Origin: Novosphingopyxis sp965218915
GTDB taxonomy: Bacteria > Pseudomonadota > Alphaproteobacteria > Sphingomonadales > Sphingomonadaceae
Assembly: GCF_965218915.1 (NCBI RefSeq)
Contig: NZ_OZ244708.1
Span: 1,860,001-1,924,000 of the forward strand
Direction: 5' to 3'
DNA length: 64,000 nt
Below the pieces are notes generated by a model. It saw nothing but the letters and a program-made list of their open reading frames with translations. It did not search any database and had not been told where the DNA came from. Position numbers and translations under genes: made by a program. Positions 17,383 through 25,925 of the stretch are shown here, one piece after another (the first letter of the stretch is position 1; the number at the start of each line of letters is the position of its first letter).

Positions 17383-18233
17383 CAGCTCTTGTCCTTCTTG
17401 GCGGTCTTCTCGCGCTTGCTCGCAGTCTTTTCGGGCTTATGCTTCTTGGCGTTGCCACCCTTGGTCTGATCGGGAGCTTTGGCGTCTTTCTCGCCGCTGT
17501 CCTTGACCGCCGGACTGCCGTTGGATTGCACCTTTTCGGCCTTTTTGTCGGTCTTCGCGCCCGCGCCGGTATCGGCGGGCTTTTCGGTCATCTGCGGCTT
17601 GTCGACGCCGTCACCGGTGGTCACCTTCTCGTCGCCCGGCAGCACATAATCCGCGCCTTCCCAAGGGCTCATGAAGTCGAAGCTGCGGAAATCCTGGGCC
17701 AGTTCGACCGGCTCGTAGATCACCCGCTGCTGCTCCTCGGAATAGCGCATCTCGACATAGCCGGTCAGCGGGAAGTCCTTGCGGAAGGGATGGCCGCGAA
17801 AGCCGTAATCGGTGAGGATGCGGCGCAGGTCCGGATGGCCCGAAAACAGCACGCCGTACATGTCGAATACTTCGCGTTCGAGCCAGTTGGCGTTGGGCCA
17901 GACCACGGTGGCGGTCGGCACCGGATGGTCCTCGTCCGTCGTCACCTTGATGCGGATGCGGTGGTTTTTGGTCAGGCTCAGCAGATGATAGCAGACCTCG
18001 AACCGCTCCGGGCGATCGGGATAGTCGACACCGGCGATCTCGACCAGCATCTGGTAAGCATGCTCGTCGCGCAGATGGCGCAGCGCATCGGCCACGCTCT
18101 CGCGCTCGACGGTGATGCTGATCTCGCCATGGCTCTCCTTGCCCTCGACGAACATGTCGCCAAGCGCAGAACGCAGAGCGTCGAGCACGCCGTCATTAGA
18201 GGCATATTTCGGTGCGGAGTGAACGACGGCCAT
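17382..18233 (-). CDS. nuoC: NADH-quinone oxidoreductase subunit C with charged C-terminal extension
   Basis: 283 aa, 30-kDa-type subunit of the hydrophilic arm. Residues about 1-205 are the normal domain (EREVFDMYGVLFSGHPDLRRILTDYGFRGHP signature in the middle). From about 205 on, the protein carries an extra tail of roughly 80 residues rich in Lys, Ala, Asp and Glu (for example EKTASKREKTAKKDKS), likely disordered. It is separate from NuoD here, not fused as in some enterobacteria. One base separates it from the nuoB stop. Confidence 0.95.
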   Translation of the reverse strand: MAVVHSAPKYASNDGVLDALRSALGDMFVEGKESHGEISITVERESVADALRHLRDEHAYQMLVEIAGVDYPDRPERFEVCYHLLSLTKNHRIRIKVTTDEDHPVPTATVVWPNANWLEREVFDMYGVLFSGHPDLRRILTDYGFRGHPFRKDFPLTGYVEMRYSEEQQRVIYEPVELAQDFRSFDFMSPWEGADYVLPGDEKVTTGDGVDKPQMTEKPADTGAGAKTDKKAEKVQSNGSPAVKDSGEKDAKAPDQTKGGNAKKHKPEKTASKREKTAKKDKS

Positions 18234-18234
18234 C

Positions 18235-18810
18235 TTAACGTTCGATCGTCCCGACGCGGCGAATTTTCCGCTGGAGCTGCATCACGCCGTATAGCAGCGC
18301 TTCTGCGGTCGGCGGACAGCCCGGCACATAGATATCGACCGGCACGATGCGGTCACACCCGCGCACCACCGAATAGCTGTAATGATAATAGCCGCCGCCA
18401 TTGGCGCAGCTGCCCATCGAGATCACATATTTCGGATCCGACATCTGATCGTAAACGGTGCGTAGCGCCGGGGCCATCTTGTTGCAAAGCGTACCGGCCA
18501 CGATCATCACGTCGCTCTGGCGCGGTGATGCGCGCGGGGCGGCGCCGAAGCGCTCCATGTCGTAACGCGGCATGTTGACGTGGATCATCTCGACCGCGCA
18601 GCAGGCGAGCCCAAAGGTCATCCACCACAGCGATCCGGTACGCGCCCACTGGAACAGATCCTCGGTCGAGGTGACCAGGAAACCCTTGTCCTGCACTTCG
18701 CTGTTCAGATCATTGTAGAAATCGGCGTCCGGAGCAGTGACTTCGCCCTGCCCGCGCGGACCCCATGGCTGCCCTTCGGTAGCCTGATCGGTATCGGCGG
18801 TCACTCCCAT
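18235..18810 (-). CDS. nuoB: NADH-quinone oxidoreductase subunit B
   Basis: 191 aa, carries terminal cluster N2 that reduces quinone. The ligands appear as the tandem cysteines in FGLACCAVEM, then GSCANGGG and PGCPP. The ATG given overlaps the nuoA stop by 10 bases. A GTG two codons later would give the classic GTGA overlap, so the start could be 18804. The N-terminal 40 residues are polar, as in other alphaproteobacteria. Confidence 0.96.
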   Translation of the reverse strand: MGVTADTDQATEGQPWGPRGQGEVTAPDADFYNDLNSEVQDKGFLVTSTEDLFQWARTGSLWWMTFGLACCAVEMIHVNMPRYDMERFGAAPRASPRQSDVMIVAGTLCNKMAPALRTVYDQMSDPKYVISMGSCANGGGYYHYSYSVVRGCDRIVPVDIYVPGCPPTAEALLYGVMQLQRKIRRVGTIER

Positions 18811-19175
18811 TCCAGCGCTCCCACTTTCCAGGCGTAGATGAAACCGATGATCAGCTCGAACAGGAACAGCATCATCGTCGCCCAACCGGCAAAGCCGATC
18901 TCCTTCAGGCTCACCGCCCAGGGAAACAAGAAGGCCGCTTCGAGATCGAAGATGATGAACAGGATCGCGACAAGGTAAAAGCGCACGTCGAACTGGCTGC
19001 GCGAATCCTCGAACGCGGGGAAGCCGCATTCATATTCGGCGAGCTTGGCCGCGGTCGGCTTGTGCGCACCGGTCAGCCGCGCCACGCCCATCGGCAGAAA
19101 CACGAACACCGACGACAAGGCGACCGCGACGCCGAGAAACAGTAGGATCGGCAGATATTGGGAGAGATCGACCAA
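18801..19175 (-). CDS. nuoA: NADH-quinone oxidoreductase subunit A
   Basis: 124 aa, three-helix membrane subunit and first gene of the operon. The conserved motif YECGFPAFEDSRSQFDVRFYLVAILFIIFDLEAAFLFPW is intact. The start is TTG (MVDLSQYLPILLFLGV) with only a weak upstream purine tract (AAAATCCC). The 116 bases up to the inositol monophosphatase stop should contain the operon promoter, but I cannot point to convincing -35/-10 boxes. A 6-bp GC hairpin lies near 19230-19247. Confidence 0.95.
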   Translation of the reverse strand: MVDLSQYLPILLFLGVAVALSSVFVFLPMGVARLTGAHKPTAAKLAEYECGFPAFEDSRSQFDVRFYLVAILFIIFDLEAAFLFPWAVSLKEIGFAGWATMMLFLFELIIGFIYAWKVGALEWE

Positions 19176-19291
19176 GGGATTTTGTCCGCTAATAGCTTTG
19201 CCGTGCTTCTAGGCAGCTAAGCCGCCGCCCGCAAGGGTGCGGGGGCGTAAATCGGATGATCAAAACGCAATCGGGCTTGCACTCGGCTGGC

Positions 19292-20128
19292 TCAGGCGGC
19301 CAGTTCGCGCTGCTTCTTGAGCGCCTGTGCCAGCAGCTTATGCAGCTTGCTGTGCAGCGCGTCATTGGCGGCGAGCACCTGCGTGTCTGCAATCGCCGGG
19401 CTACGACCGCGATAATCGGTGACGAAGCCTCCCGCCTCGCGCACCATCAGGCAGCCCGCGGCGGTATCCCAGCATGAGAGCCCGCTTTCCCAGAAACCGT
19501 CATAACGCCCGGCGGCGAGCCAGGCGAGATCGAGCGAAGCTGCGCCGAAGCGGCGGATGCCCGCGACCTGCGGCCCGATCGCTCCGAATACGGCGTTCCA
19601 TTCGTCCATGTCGCCATGGCCCTTATAAGGCACGCCGGTGGCGATCAGCGCTTCCGACAGATCGCGCCGCGCCGACACACGCAGGCGGCGGTCGTGCAGC
19701 CACGCACCGCGATTGCGCTCGGCCCAATAGCTCTCGTCGGTCAGCGGTTGATAGATTAAGCAGGCGAACACCTCGCCCCAGCTGCCGTCCGGATTGCATT
19801 CCTGCGCCGCGATCGAGATCGCGAAATGCGGGATCGAGTGGAGAAAATTGCTGGTCCCGTCAAGCGGATCGATGACGAAACGCGGTTCGCCCGGCTCGCC
19901 TTCGATCGTTCCGCCCTCTTCCAGTTCGAACCCCCAGCCCGGCCGCGCCTTTAGCAGTTCGTCGTAAAGCGTGCGCTCGGACTTCTGGTCGGCCTTGGAT
20001 ACGAAGTCGGCCGGGCCCTTTTTGGAGACCTGCAGATGCTCGACCTCGCTGAAATCACGGCGCAGACGCGTGCCCGCCTTGCGGGCCGCGCGCTCCATGA
20101 CCGTAATGAGGCCGGTTTTGGCGGGCAT
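19292..20128 (-). CDS. inositol monophosphatase family protein (SuhB-like)
   Basis: 278 aa, Mg2+-dependent phosphatase of the IMPase/SuhB family. Metal-binding motifs are ELEEGG near residue 70, DPLDGTSNFLH near 87, and WDTAAGCLMVREAGG near 215. The substrate may be inositol phosphate or another sugar phosphate, and SuhB proteins can also assist rRNA synthesis; the sequence does not decide. The ATG overlaps the stop of the upstream secreted-protein gene as TGATG. Confidence 0.9.
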   Translation of the reverse strand: MPAKTGLITVMERAARKAGTRLRRDFSEVEHLQVSKKGPADFVSKADQKSERTLYDELLKARPGWGFELEEGGTIEGEPGEPRFVIDPLDGTSNFLHSIPHFAISIAAQECNPDGSWGEVFACLIYQPLTDESYWAERNRGAWLHDRRLRVSARRDLSEALIATGVPYKGHGDMDEWNAVFGAIGPQVAGIRRFGAASLDLAWLAAGRYDGFWESGLSCWDTAAGCLMVREAGGFVTDYRGRSPAIADTQVLAANDALHSKLHKLLAQALKKQRELAA

Positions 20129-20544
20129 CAGCGGCTCTCGGGCGTAGCCGCTTCGGGTGCGGGAGTGGCGGGCGCCGCATCCTCGGCGGACTGCGCCTTG
20201 CGCGCACCGCAGACCACGGCGGCAACGTTGAATATGTTTTCCGGTTTGGTCGCGTCGATCTGCGGATTGGCGGCGAGCACTTCGCCGGTTTTCTCGGAAA
20301 TAGATTTGACCGAATTGTCGTACATGCACCCGAACAGCGCATTCTTTTCCTGATCGGAAATCTGGTCCGAGCGCACGGCCTGACTGAACGATCCGAAGAT
20401 CACGCCGCCGCGATCGACATCGGCCTGCTCGGACGCGCTGAGCGGAGCGGCGGCTGGCGCTGCAGGTGCGGGCGCAGCATCCTGGGCGATGGCGGGAACG
20501 GTTGCCGTCAATGTAGCGGACATGAAAATCGTGAATTTGCGCAT
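20128..20544 (-). CDS. secreted hypothetical protein, Ala/Pro-rich ends
   Basis: 138 aa with an N-terminal signal peptide (MRKFTIFMSATLTATVPAIAQ, likely cut after AIAQ). A Pro/Ala linker, a central globular part of about 75 residues with two cysteines (FGCMYDN and VVCGARK, possibly a disulfide), and a Pro/Ala/Glu-rich tail follow. Periplasmic or exported location is inferred. Family not recognised. It starts 3 bases after the efp stop and overlaps the IMPase gene. Confidence 0.8.
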   Translation of the reverse strand: MRKFTIFMSATLTATVPAIAQDAAPAPAAPAAAPLSASEQADVDRGGVIFGSFSQAVRSDQISDQEKNALFGCMYDNSVKSISEKTGEVLAANPQIDATKPENIFNVAAVVCGARKAQSAEDAAPATPAPEAATPESR

Positions 20545-20546
20545 AA

Positions 20547-21110
20547 TTACTCTGCCTTCTTTATATATTCCTTGGCGTAGACATCGACGATGATCCGCGT
20601 GCCGGCCGCGATGTGCGGCGGCACCATCACGCGCACGCCATTGTCGAGCATCGCCGGCTTGTAGCTGGATGAAGCCGTCTGCCCCTTGACCACCGCATCG
20701 GCCTCGACGATTTCGGCCTCGACCGTATCGGGCAGCTGCACCGAGATCGGCCGCTCCTCATAAAGCTCCAGCGTCACGTCCATCCCGTCGGTCAGGAACG
20801 GGGCCTCGTCACCGAGCATGTCCGCATCGAGATTGATCTGCTCGAACGTATCCTTGTCCATGAACACCAGCTGCCCGCCATCGGCGTAGAGATACTGGAA
20901 CTCCTTAGTGTCGAGCCGCACCTTTTCCACCGTATCGGCCGAACGGAACCGGATATTGGTCTTGCGCGCGTCGATTAGGTTCTTCATTTCGACCTGCATA
21001 TAGGCGCCGCCTTTGCCGGGCTGCGTATGCTGGATCTTGGCGACCTTCCACAAGCCCTTGTCATATTCCAGGATATTGCCGGGACGGATGTCGACGCCGC
21101 TGATCTTCAT
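20547..21110 (-). CDS. efp: elongation factor P
   Basis: 187 aa, the usual EF-P length. It relieves ribosome stalling at polyproline stretches. Three OB-like domains are evident. The loop that reaches the peptidyl-transferase centre reads PGKGGAYMQ with the modifiable lysine near position 33. The ATG (MKISGVDIRPGNILEY) is chosen from the family N-terminus; upstream frame is not conserved. No EpmA/EpmB modification genes are in the window. Confidence 0.96.
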   Translation of the reverse strand: MKISGVDIRPGNILEYDKGLWKVAKIQHTQPGKGGAYMQVEMKNLIDARKTNIRFRSADTVEKVRLDTKEFQYLYADGGQLVFMDKDTFEQINLDADMLGDEAPFLTDGMDVTLELYEERPISVQLPDTVEAEIVEADAVVKGQTASSSYKPAMLDNGVRVMVPPHIAAGTRIIVDVYAKEYIKKAE

Positions 21111-21239
21111 ATGAAGCGAACCTTGTTTGGCGGTGGAAAGAGCACGCCGGGGCGCTTGCCCTTCCGCGAGATGGCGGGCTTTAGCGGCGTGGACCGCGAA
21201 GAGCAATGCCTGTGGCGGCAGGCGCCTTTCCGGGCGGGA

Positions 21240-23210
21240 CTAGGCGTTGCGGGCCGAAGCGTGGGTGCTGCGGTACATCCATGTGATGATCCCGATGAAG
21301 ACAATCGCACCGATCGGGATCGCCAGCGCGAAATCATCGCCCACCAGCGCCAGCGGCGCATCGCCGCCGGTCATCCCGACCACGCCTGCGAACAGCACGC
21401 CGAACAGGCTCTCGCCGACGATCAGACCGGTGGCGAGCAAGATGCCCATGCGGCTGTAGAATTCCGGGTTTGATGCACGGCCAGCGCGCTTTTCCCAAAG
21501 ATGGCCGAGCACCGCGCCCACCGGCACGAGCAGCGTGATCGCCATCGGAAGATAGATGCCGATCCCCACCGCCAGTGGCGGCAGGCGCATCTTTCCGGCC
21601 TTGCCCAGAAATTCGTCGATCACGATCACCACCGCGCCGATTCCCGCGCCATAGCCGATCAGATCCCAGCGCAGATCGCCGCCCAGCACGCCCTTGGCCA
21701 GCGCGGAGATCAAGGCCGCCTGCGGCGCGGGGAGCGCATTGGCCCCTGCCCCGCTCGCCCCGGCAAAACCGAACGCCTGATTGAGCAGATCGAGCACCGG
21801 CGGGATGATCAGCGAGCCGAAGGCGACGCCCAGAATCAGAGCGACCTGCTGCTTCCACGGTGTCGCGCCGACCAGCTGGCCGGTCTTCAGATCCTGAAGA
21901 TTGTCGTTGGAAATCGTCGCGACCGAAAAGACGATAGCGGTGGTGAACAGCGCATAGGCGACCAGCGCGGCGGTATCGTTCTCGCCCATGTTGCGCCCGA
22001 AAAAGGCGGCGAGCATCAACGCCGATATGATCACGGCAAGGATGCCGACACCGCTCACCGGCGAATTGGAGGCGCCGATCAGGCCCGCCATATAACCCGT
22101 GACGGCCGCGATGATCGCGCCGACCACCAGCACATAGGCGATGCTCGCCGCGATCACCGGCACCGGATTGTCCGCGATCGGCCCGCCCTGCGCGAACAGA
22201 TAGAGCAGTATGGCGATCGGGATCATCGAAAGCAGGATCGTGCCGCCGACGATCGATACCGGCAGATCACGCTCGGTGAGTTCCACCAGATCGCCCTTAC
22301 CGCGCGCTTTCGAGGCAGCGAGCGAGCTTTTGATGCCGCTCAGCACCGGGCCGAGTATCTTGAGCAGCGTCCAGATCGCCGCGATACCGATTGTGCCCGC
22401 GCCGATGAAGCGCACCTCGGTTCCGAACACCGTGCCCACCAGATCGTCGACCGGCAGGCTCGCGGCGCCCGCCTGCGCGGCGGTGAGCAGCGGCATCAGC
22501 CCGGCCCAGGCAATCAGCATGCCGATAAACATCGCGATGCCGACCGACAGGCCAACCAGATGGCCGACGCCGATCAGTGCAAGGCTGAGGCTGGCGTTGA
22601 TCCCGGTCGCGCTGCCGCCGCCGAGTCGGAAATTGCGTCCGACCTCGCCCGCCGCCAGTCGCATCGCGACGAGCAAGGCGAAGCCTGCGCTGGCGAGGCT
22701 TCCGGCCATGATCGTGGCGAGCCCGCGCCGGTTTTCCTCGGCACCCTCGGCCGATTGCGATCCGACGCGCAGCACCTCGGCGGCGGCGACGCCTTCGGGA
22801 TAGGGCAGGTCCGATCCGGTGACGAGCGCGCGGCGCAGCGGCACCGAGAACATCACGCCGAGCACGCCGCCAACGAAGCACACCGCGGCGGTGGTCCAGT
22901 AGGGAAAGCCCTGCCACCAGCCGACGATCACCAGACCCGGAAGCACGAAGATGATCGCAGCCAGCGTCCCCGCCGCGCTGGCGATGGTCTGGACGATATT
23001 GTTTTCGAGGATATTGGCGTTCTTGAAGAACCGCAGGATCGCCATCGAAATGACCGCGGCGGGGATCGAGGTGGCAAAGGTGAGCCCGACCTTGAGGCCG
23101 AGATAGACGTTTGCGGCGGTAAACAGGATGGTGATCAGCGCGCCGAGGACGATGCCACGGACGGTGAGTTCGCGCAGCGATCCGCCCTCGGTTGGAGCCG
23201 CCGTTGCCAT
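21240..23210 (-). CDS. OPT family oligopeptide transporter
   Basis: 656 aa with about 14-16 predicted membrane helices. The N-terminal part (ELTVRGIVLGALITILFTAANVYLGLKVGLTFATSIPAAVISM) and the later SNDNLQDLKTGQLVGATPWKQQVAL block match the OPT family of proton-coupled peptide or metal-chelate importers. Substrate cannot be told. The ATG (MATAAPTEGGS) follows GGGAG about nine bases upstream. It is monocistronic, or ends a short unit, since 80 bases separate it from the peptidase gene upstream. Confidence 0.92.
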   Translation of the reverse strand: MATAAPTEGGSLRELTVRGIVLGALITILFTAANVYLGLKVGLTFATSIPAAVISMAILRFFKNANILENNIVQTIASAAGTLAAIIFVLPGLVIVGWWQGFPYWTTAAVCFVGGVLGVMFSVPLRRALVTGSDLPYPEGVAAAEVLRVGSQSAEGAEENRRGLATIMAGSLASAGFALLVAMRLAAGEVGRNFRLGGGSATGINASLSLALIGVGHLVGLSVGIAMFIGMLIAWAGLMPLLTAAQAGAASLPVDDLVGTVFGTEVRFIGAGTIGIAAIWTLLKILGPVLSGIKSSLAASKARGKGDLVELTERDLPVSIVGGTILLSMIPIAILLYLFAQGGPIADNPVPVIAASIAYVLVVGAIIAAVTGYMAGLIGASNSPVSGVGILAVIISALMLAAFFGRNMGENDTAALVAYALFTTAIVFSVATISNDNLQDLKTGQLVGATPWKQQVALILGVAFGSLIIPPVLDLLNQAFGFAGASGAGANALPAPQAALISALAKGVLGGDLRWDLIGYGAGIGAVVIVIDEFLGKAGKMRLPPLAVGIGIYLPMAITLLVPVGAVLGHLWEKRAGRASNPEFYSRMGILLATGLIVGESLFGVLFAGVVGMTGGDAPLALVGDDFALAIPIGAIVFIGIITWMYRSTHASARNA

Positions 23211-23290
23211 ATCCCATCTCCCTCGCAAGCCGTGCCGGTCTGTTACGCCGCGCGCGCCCGATCGCAAATGGAATTAAAGGCGCGCGGACT

Positions 23291-23980
23291 TCAGCGCTTC
23301 AGCAGAGGATAGGGGTTGATCGGCGTTCCCCCGCTCCAATTTTCATCCGGCTGCGCGTTCAAAATCGAGAAGTGCAGATGCGGCGCGGACGGATCGGCGT
23401 CGCCGGTCGAGCCGACCGTGCCGAGCGGATCGCCCGCGCGCACCTGCTGGCCTTCGGTGAGCCCATCGCGATAGGCATCGAGATGCGCGTAATAATAGAT
23501 GATGCGCTTGTCGGGCGAGCGGACGTAAATGGTGTTGCCGCCCAGATCGCTCCAGAACAGTTTTTCCAATGTACCCGATGCGGCGGCATAAACCGGCGTT
23601 CCGGCGTCGGCCATGATGTCGATCGCCTCATGAGTGCGCGTGCCGCCGCCGCGATCGTCCTGATAGCTGTCGAACAGATCGGATTTTTTGACGCCCGCCA
23701 CCGGCAAGACCAGTTCACCGCCGCGATAGACGGCACCGCCCGCCGGAGACATCGCAACCCGGCGTCCGCGCGGCTGTCGGCCGACAGGTTCGGCGGTCAC
23801 ATCGACCTCGGTACCTTCTCCGCCGGTTTCGTTCGACGCTGTGCCCGCTCCGGCCATATCAGCTGGCGCGGGCGCGGTCGGCAGCTTGTCGCCGAACAAG
23901 TAGAACAGCACGATCCAGATCGCCGAGGTGATCAGCACGGCCTGCGCGACCAGCCTGACGTCCCTCCAGCGGTTCCTCAT
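23291..23980 (-). CDS. M23 family metallopeptidase, membrane-anchored
   Basis: 229 aa. A single N-terminal membrane helix (about residues 11-30, VAQAVLITSAIWIVLFYLF) anchors a periplasmic domain. The LytM/M23 fold follows with THEAIDIMADAGTPVYAAASG, where the family usually has HxGxD and here a glycine is alanine, and PHLHFSI. It should cut or modify peptidoglycan cross-bridges, or act as an amidase activator if degenerate. It directly follows the L,D-transpeptidase gene (16-base gap), so both probably act on the cell wall. Confidence 0.87.
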   Translation of the reverse strand: MRNRWRDVRLVAQAVLITSAIWIVLFYLFGDKLPTAPAPADMAGAGTASNETGGEGTEVDVTAEPVGRQPRGRRVAMSPAGGAVYRGGELVLPVAGVKKSDLFDSYQDDRGGGTRTHEAIDIMADAGTPVYAAASGTLEKLFWSDLGGNTIYVRSPDKRIIYYYAHLDAYRDGLTEGQQVRAGDPLGTVGSTGDADPSAPHLHFSILNAQPDENWSGGTPINPYPLLKR

Positions 23981-23996
23981 CGGCGGGGTGCCCGCT

Positions 23997-25229
23997 TCAG
24001 GCCTGGAAATGCGCTTGCGTACCGCTGTGCACCATTTGCGCCAGTCGCGCCGCATCCCAGTTGGTCAGGCGGATGCAGCCATGGCTCTGCGCGCGGCCGA
24101 TGGTCTGCGGCTCGGACGTGCCATGTATGCCGTAATGCTCCTTGCTGAGATCGATCCAGACCACACCGACCGGGCCATTGGGTCCCGGCGGCAGCTGGAG
24201 CTTGCCCTTCTTGTCGCTGACATCCCAGAACAATTCCGGATTATAGCTGAACGGCGGATTGTGGGCGGTCCCCAGAATCTTCCAGTCGCCGAGCGGCAGC
24301 GGGTCGTGCTCCGACCCCATGGTCGCGGAGAATTGCGCGACCAGCTTGCCGTTGCCATCGAATGCGCGCAGCACGCCGTCAGACTTGTCGACCACGATCT
24401 TGTCGGCCTTGGGCTGTTCGCTGCCGACACCCAGGCTCTGCAGCGTCTGCTGCCAGTCCGCATCGTCCACCGAGCCCTTGACGAGACGGTCCGCGCCAAC
24501 ATTGGGTACGATCAACCTGTCCCCGCCCGCAAATTGCTGTTTGCCGCCGTTCAGCGCCGCCAGCGTCTCCGGCGTGGTATGGAAGCGCTCGGCGAGCTTT
24601 TCCATGAGGTCGTTATAGCCCAGTCGGTCCAGTTTCGCCTGCGCCTCGGCCTCGTCCGGTACCTTGGTAAACGTCATGTTGGCGATCTCGGCCGGCAAGG
24701 TTACCTGGCGCGTCGCAGCAATGTTGCGATGGGGCGCCAGCGCGCGGCGCGTCGGCTCGTCCAATTCGCCGGTCACCTTGAGCTCATTGGCTTCCTGATA
24801 ACCCTCAATCGCGTTTTTCGTCGACATACCGTTCTTGCCGTCGACGACGCCAGGAGTAAAGCCAAGCCGATCGAGCACGACCTGGGCCTGCATCAGCGGA
24901 AAGGCAGCCGATGCGCTGCCCGCCGCCGTCGCCTGGCCTGTGGCGGAGGACTTGCCCGTGGCGGTAGTGGCCGCCGCCATCTTCAGTTCGCCGGCCTGTC
25001 CGCCGGCAGCGCCGCTCGCCGATCCAGGCGCCGGGAACATGGCGTTCGAATCCTGCGCCGACAGCGGCCGGGGATCGTTCGAGGCCATGCTGTCGGCCAG
25101 ATTGTCGTCCGGGGCCGGCGCCGCGGCGGTCGCGGAGGCTTGATTATCCGTTTCGTCGGCCGATCCGCTATCGGCGAAATTGCAACCCATCAGGGCCAGG
25201 GTGGCGACTGCCGTGAACGCTACTCGCAT
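23997..25229 (-). CDS. L,D-transpeptidase (YkuD) lipoprotein with peptidoglycan-binding domain
   Basis: 410 aa. The signal ends in lipobox LMGC, so it is a lipoprotein. A low-complexity Ala/Ser/Gly region follows, then a PG_binding_1 domain (LDRLGFTPGVVDGKNGMSTKNAIEGYQ, about 115-145). A LysM-like segment lies near 215-245. A C-terminal YkuD catalytic domain has HYGIHGTS and SHGCIRLTNWD, carrying the catalytic His and Cys. It forms 3-3 peptidoglycan cross-links or attaches proteins to the wall. Confidence 0.92.
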   Translation of the reverse strand: MRVAFTAVATLALMGCNFADSGSADETDNQASATAAAPAPDDNLADSMASNDPRPLSAQDSNAMFPAPGSASGAAGGQAGELKMAAATTATGKSSATGQATAAGSASAAFPLMQAQVVLDRLGFTPGVVDGKNGMSTKNAIEGYQEANELKVTGELDEPTRRALAPHRNIAATRQVTLPAEIANMTFTKVPDEAEAQAKLDRLGYNDLMEKLAERFHTTPETLAALNGGKQQFAGGDRLIVPNVGADRLVKGSVDDADWQQTLQSLGVGSEQPKADKIVVDKSDGVLRAFDGNGKLVAQFSATMGSEHDPLPLGDWKILGTAHNPPFSYNPELFWDVSDKKGKLQLPPGPNGPVGVVWIDLSKEHYGIHGTSEPQTIGRAQSHGCIRLTNWDAARLAQMVHSGTQAHFQA

Positions 25230-25295
25230 GTCGAAAACTCCATCTTCGTGAGATTATGTCGGCCGGGTAACGACCGCCGCGCCGATTGGCTCCCT

Positions 25296-25925
25296 TCAGT
25301 CTTTCAGAAGCTCGGAAAAGGCCTTGACGGCCGCTGCAGGACCGTCCGGATGCTGCCAAACCGCACCGCTGACCGCCAGAAAATCGGCGCCCGCGGCGAT
25401 CAGCGGCGGGGCGTTCTCCACCGCGATCCCGCCGATCGCCACGCAAGGTATTTCCATGATCGCCGACCACCAGCGCAGCAGCTCGGGTTCGGCGCGGTGA
25501 AGCGCGCGCTTGGTCGAACTGTCGTAAAAGGCACCGAAGGCGACATAGTCCGCGCCGTTTTCGCCCGCTTCCATCGCGAGGTGACGGCTGTTGTGGCAGG
25601 TCACGCCGATCTGCGCTTCGGGTCCCAACTGCGCCCGGGCCTCGCGCGGATCGCCGTCGAGCTGCCCCAGATGCACGCCGTCCGCTTTCAACCGCTTGGC
25701 CATGGCGACATCGTCGTTGACGATGAACGCCACATCGCTGGCGCGGCAGATTTCCTGCAGTGGCTGGGCAAGCGCGGCAAGCTCGTGGCTCTCCTTGTCC
25801 TTCACGCGCAACTGGAACGCCGCCACCGGTCCCGCGCCCAGCGCCTCCTTGAGCGCTTGCGGAAAATCCCCGCCGACGTCCGGCGGCGAGATGAGATAGA
25901 GCTGGCAGTGCGCGGCCTTGCTCAC
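25296..25925 (-). CDS. thiE: thiamine phosphate synthase
   Basis: 209 aa TIM-barrel enzyme that joins the thiazole and pyrimidine moieties of thiamine. It has FIVNDDVAMAKRLKADGVHLGQ, VTCHNSRHLAMEAGENGADYVAFGAFYDSSTK and AIGGIAVENAP, all conserved in ThiE. The start is GTG and overlaps the aldolase stop as GTGA. No TPP riboswitch is visible, in line with its position as a downstream gene of the aldolase unit. Confidence 0.92.
   Translation of the reverse strand: MSKAAHCQLYLISPPDVGGDFPQALKEALGAGPVAAFQLRVKDKESHELAALAQPLQEICRASDVAFIVNDDVAMAKRLKADGVHLGQLDGDPREARAQLGPEAQIGVTCHNSRHLAMEAGENGADYVAFGAFYDSSTKRALHRAEPELLRWWSAIMEIPCVAIGGIAVENAPPLIAAGADFLAVSGAVWQHPDGPAAAVKAFSELLKD

Noticed and set aside
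19176..19291. Rho-independent terminator in the GC hairpin before nuoA
   Set aside because: The 6-bp hairpin is not followed by a T-run on either strand.
21501..23312. 603-codon plus-strand frame opposite the OPT transporter
   Set aside because: Biased toward His, Arg and Asp, a usual reverse-strand product of a membrane-protein gene.
25230..25295. TPP riboswitch before thiE
   Set aside because: thiE overlaps the aldolase stop and has no leader of its own; no TPP-box sequence was seen nearby.
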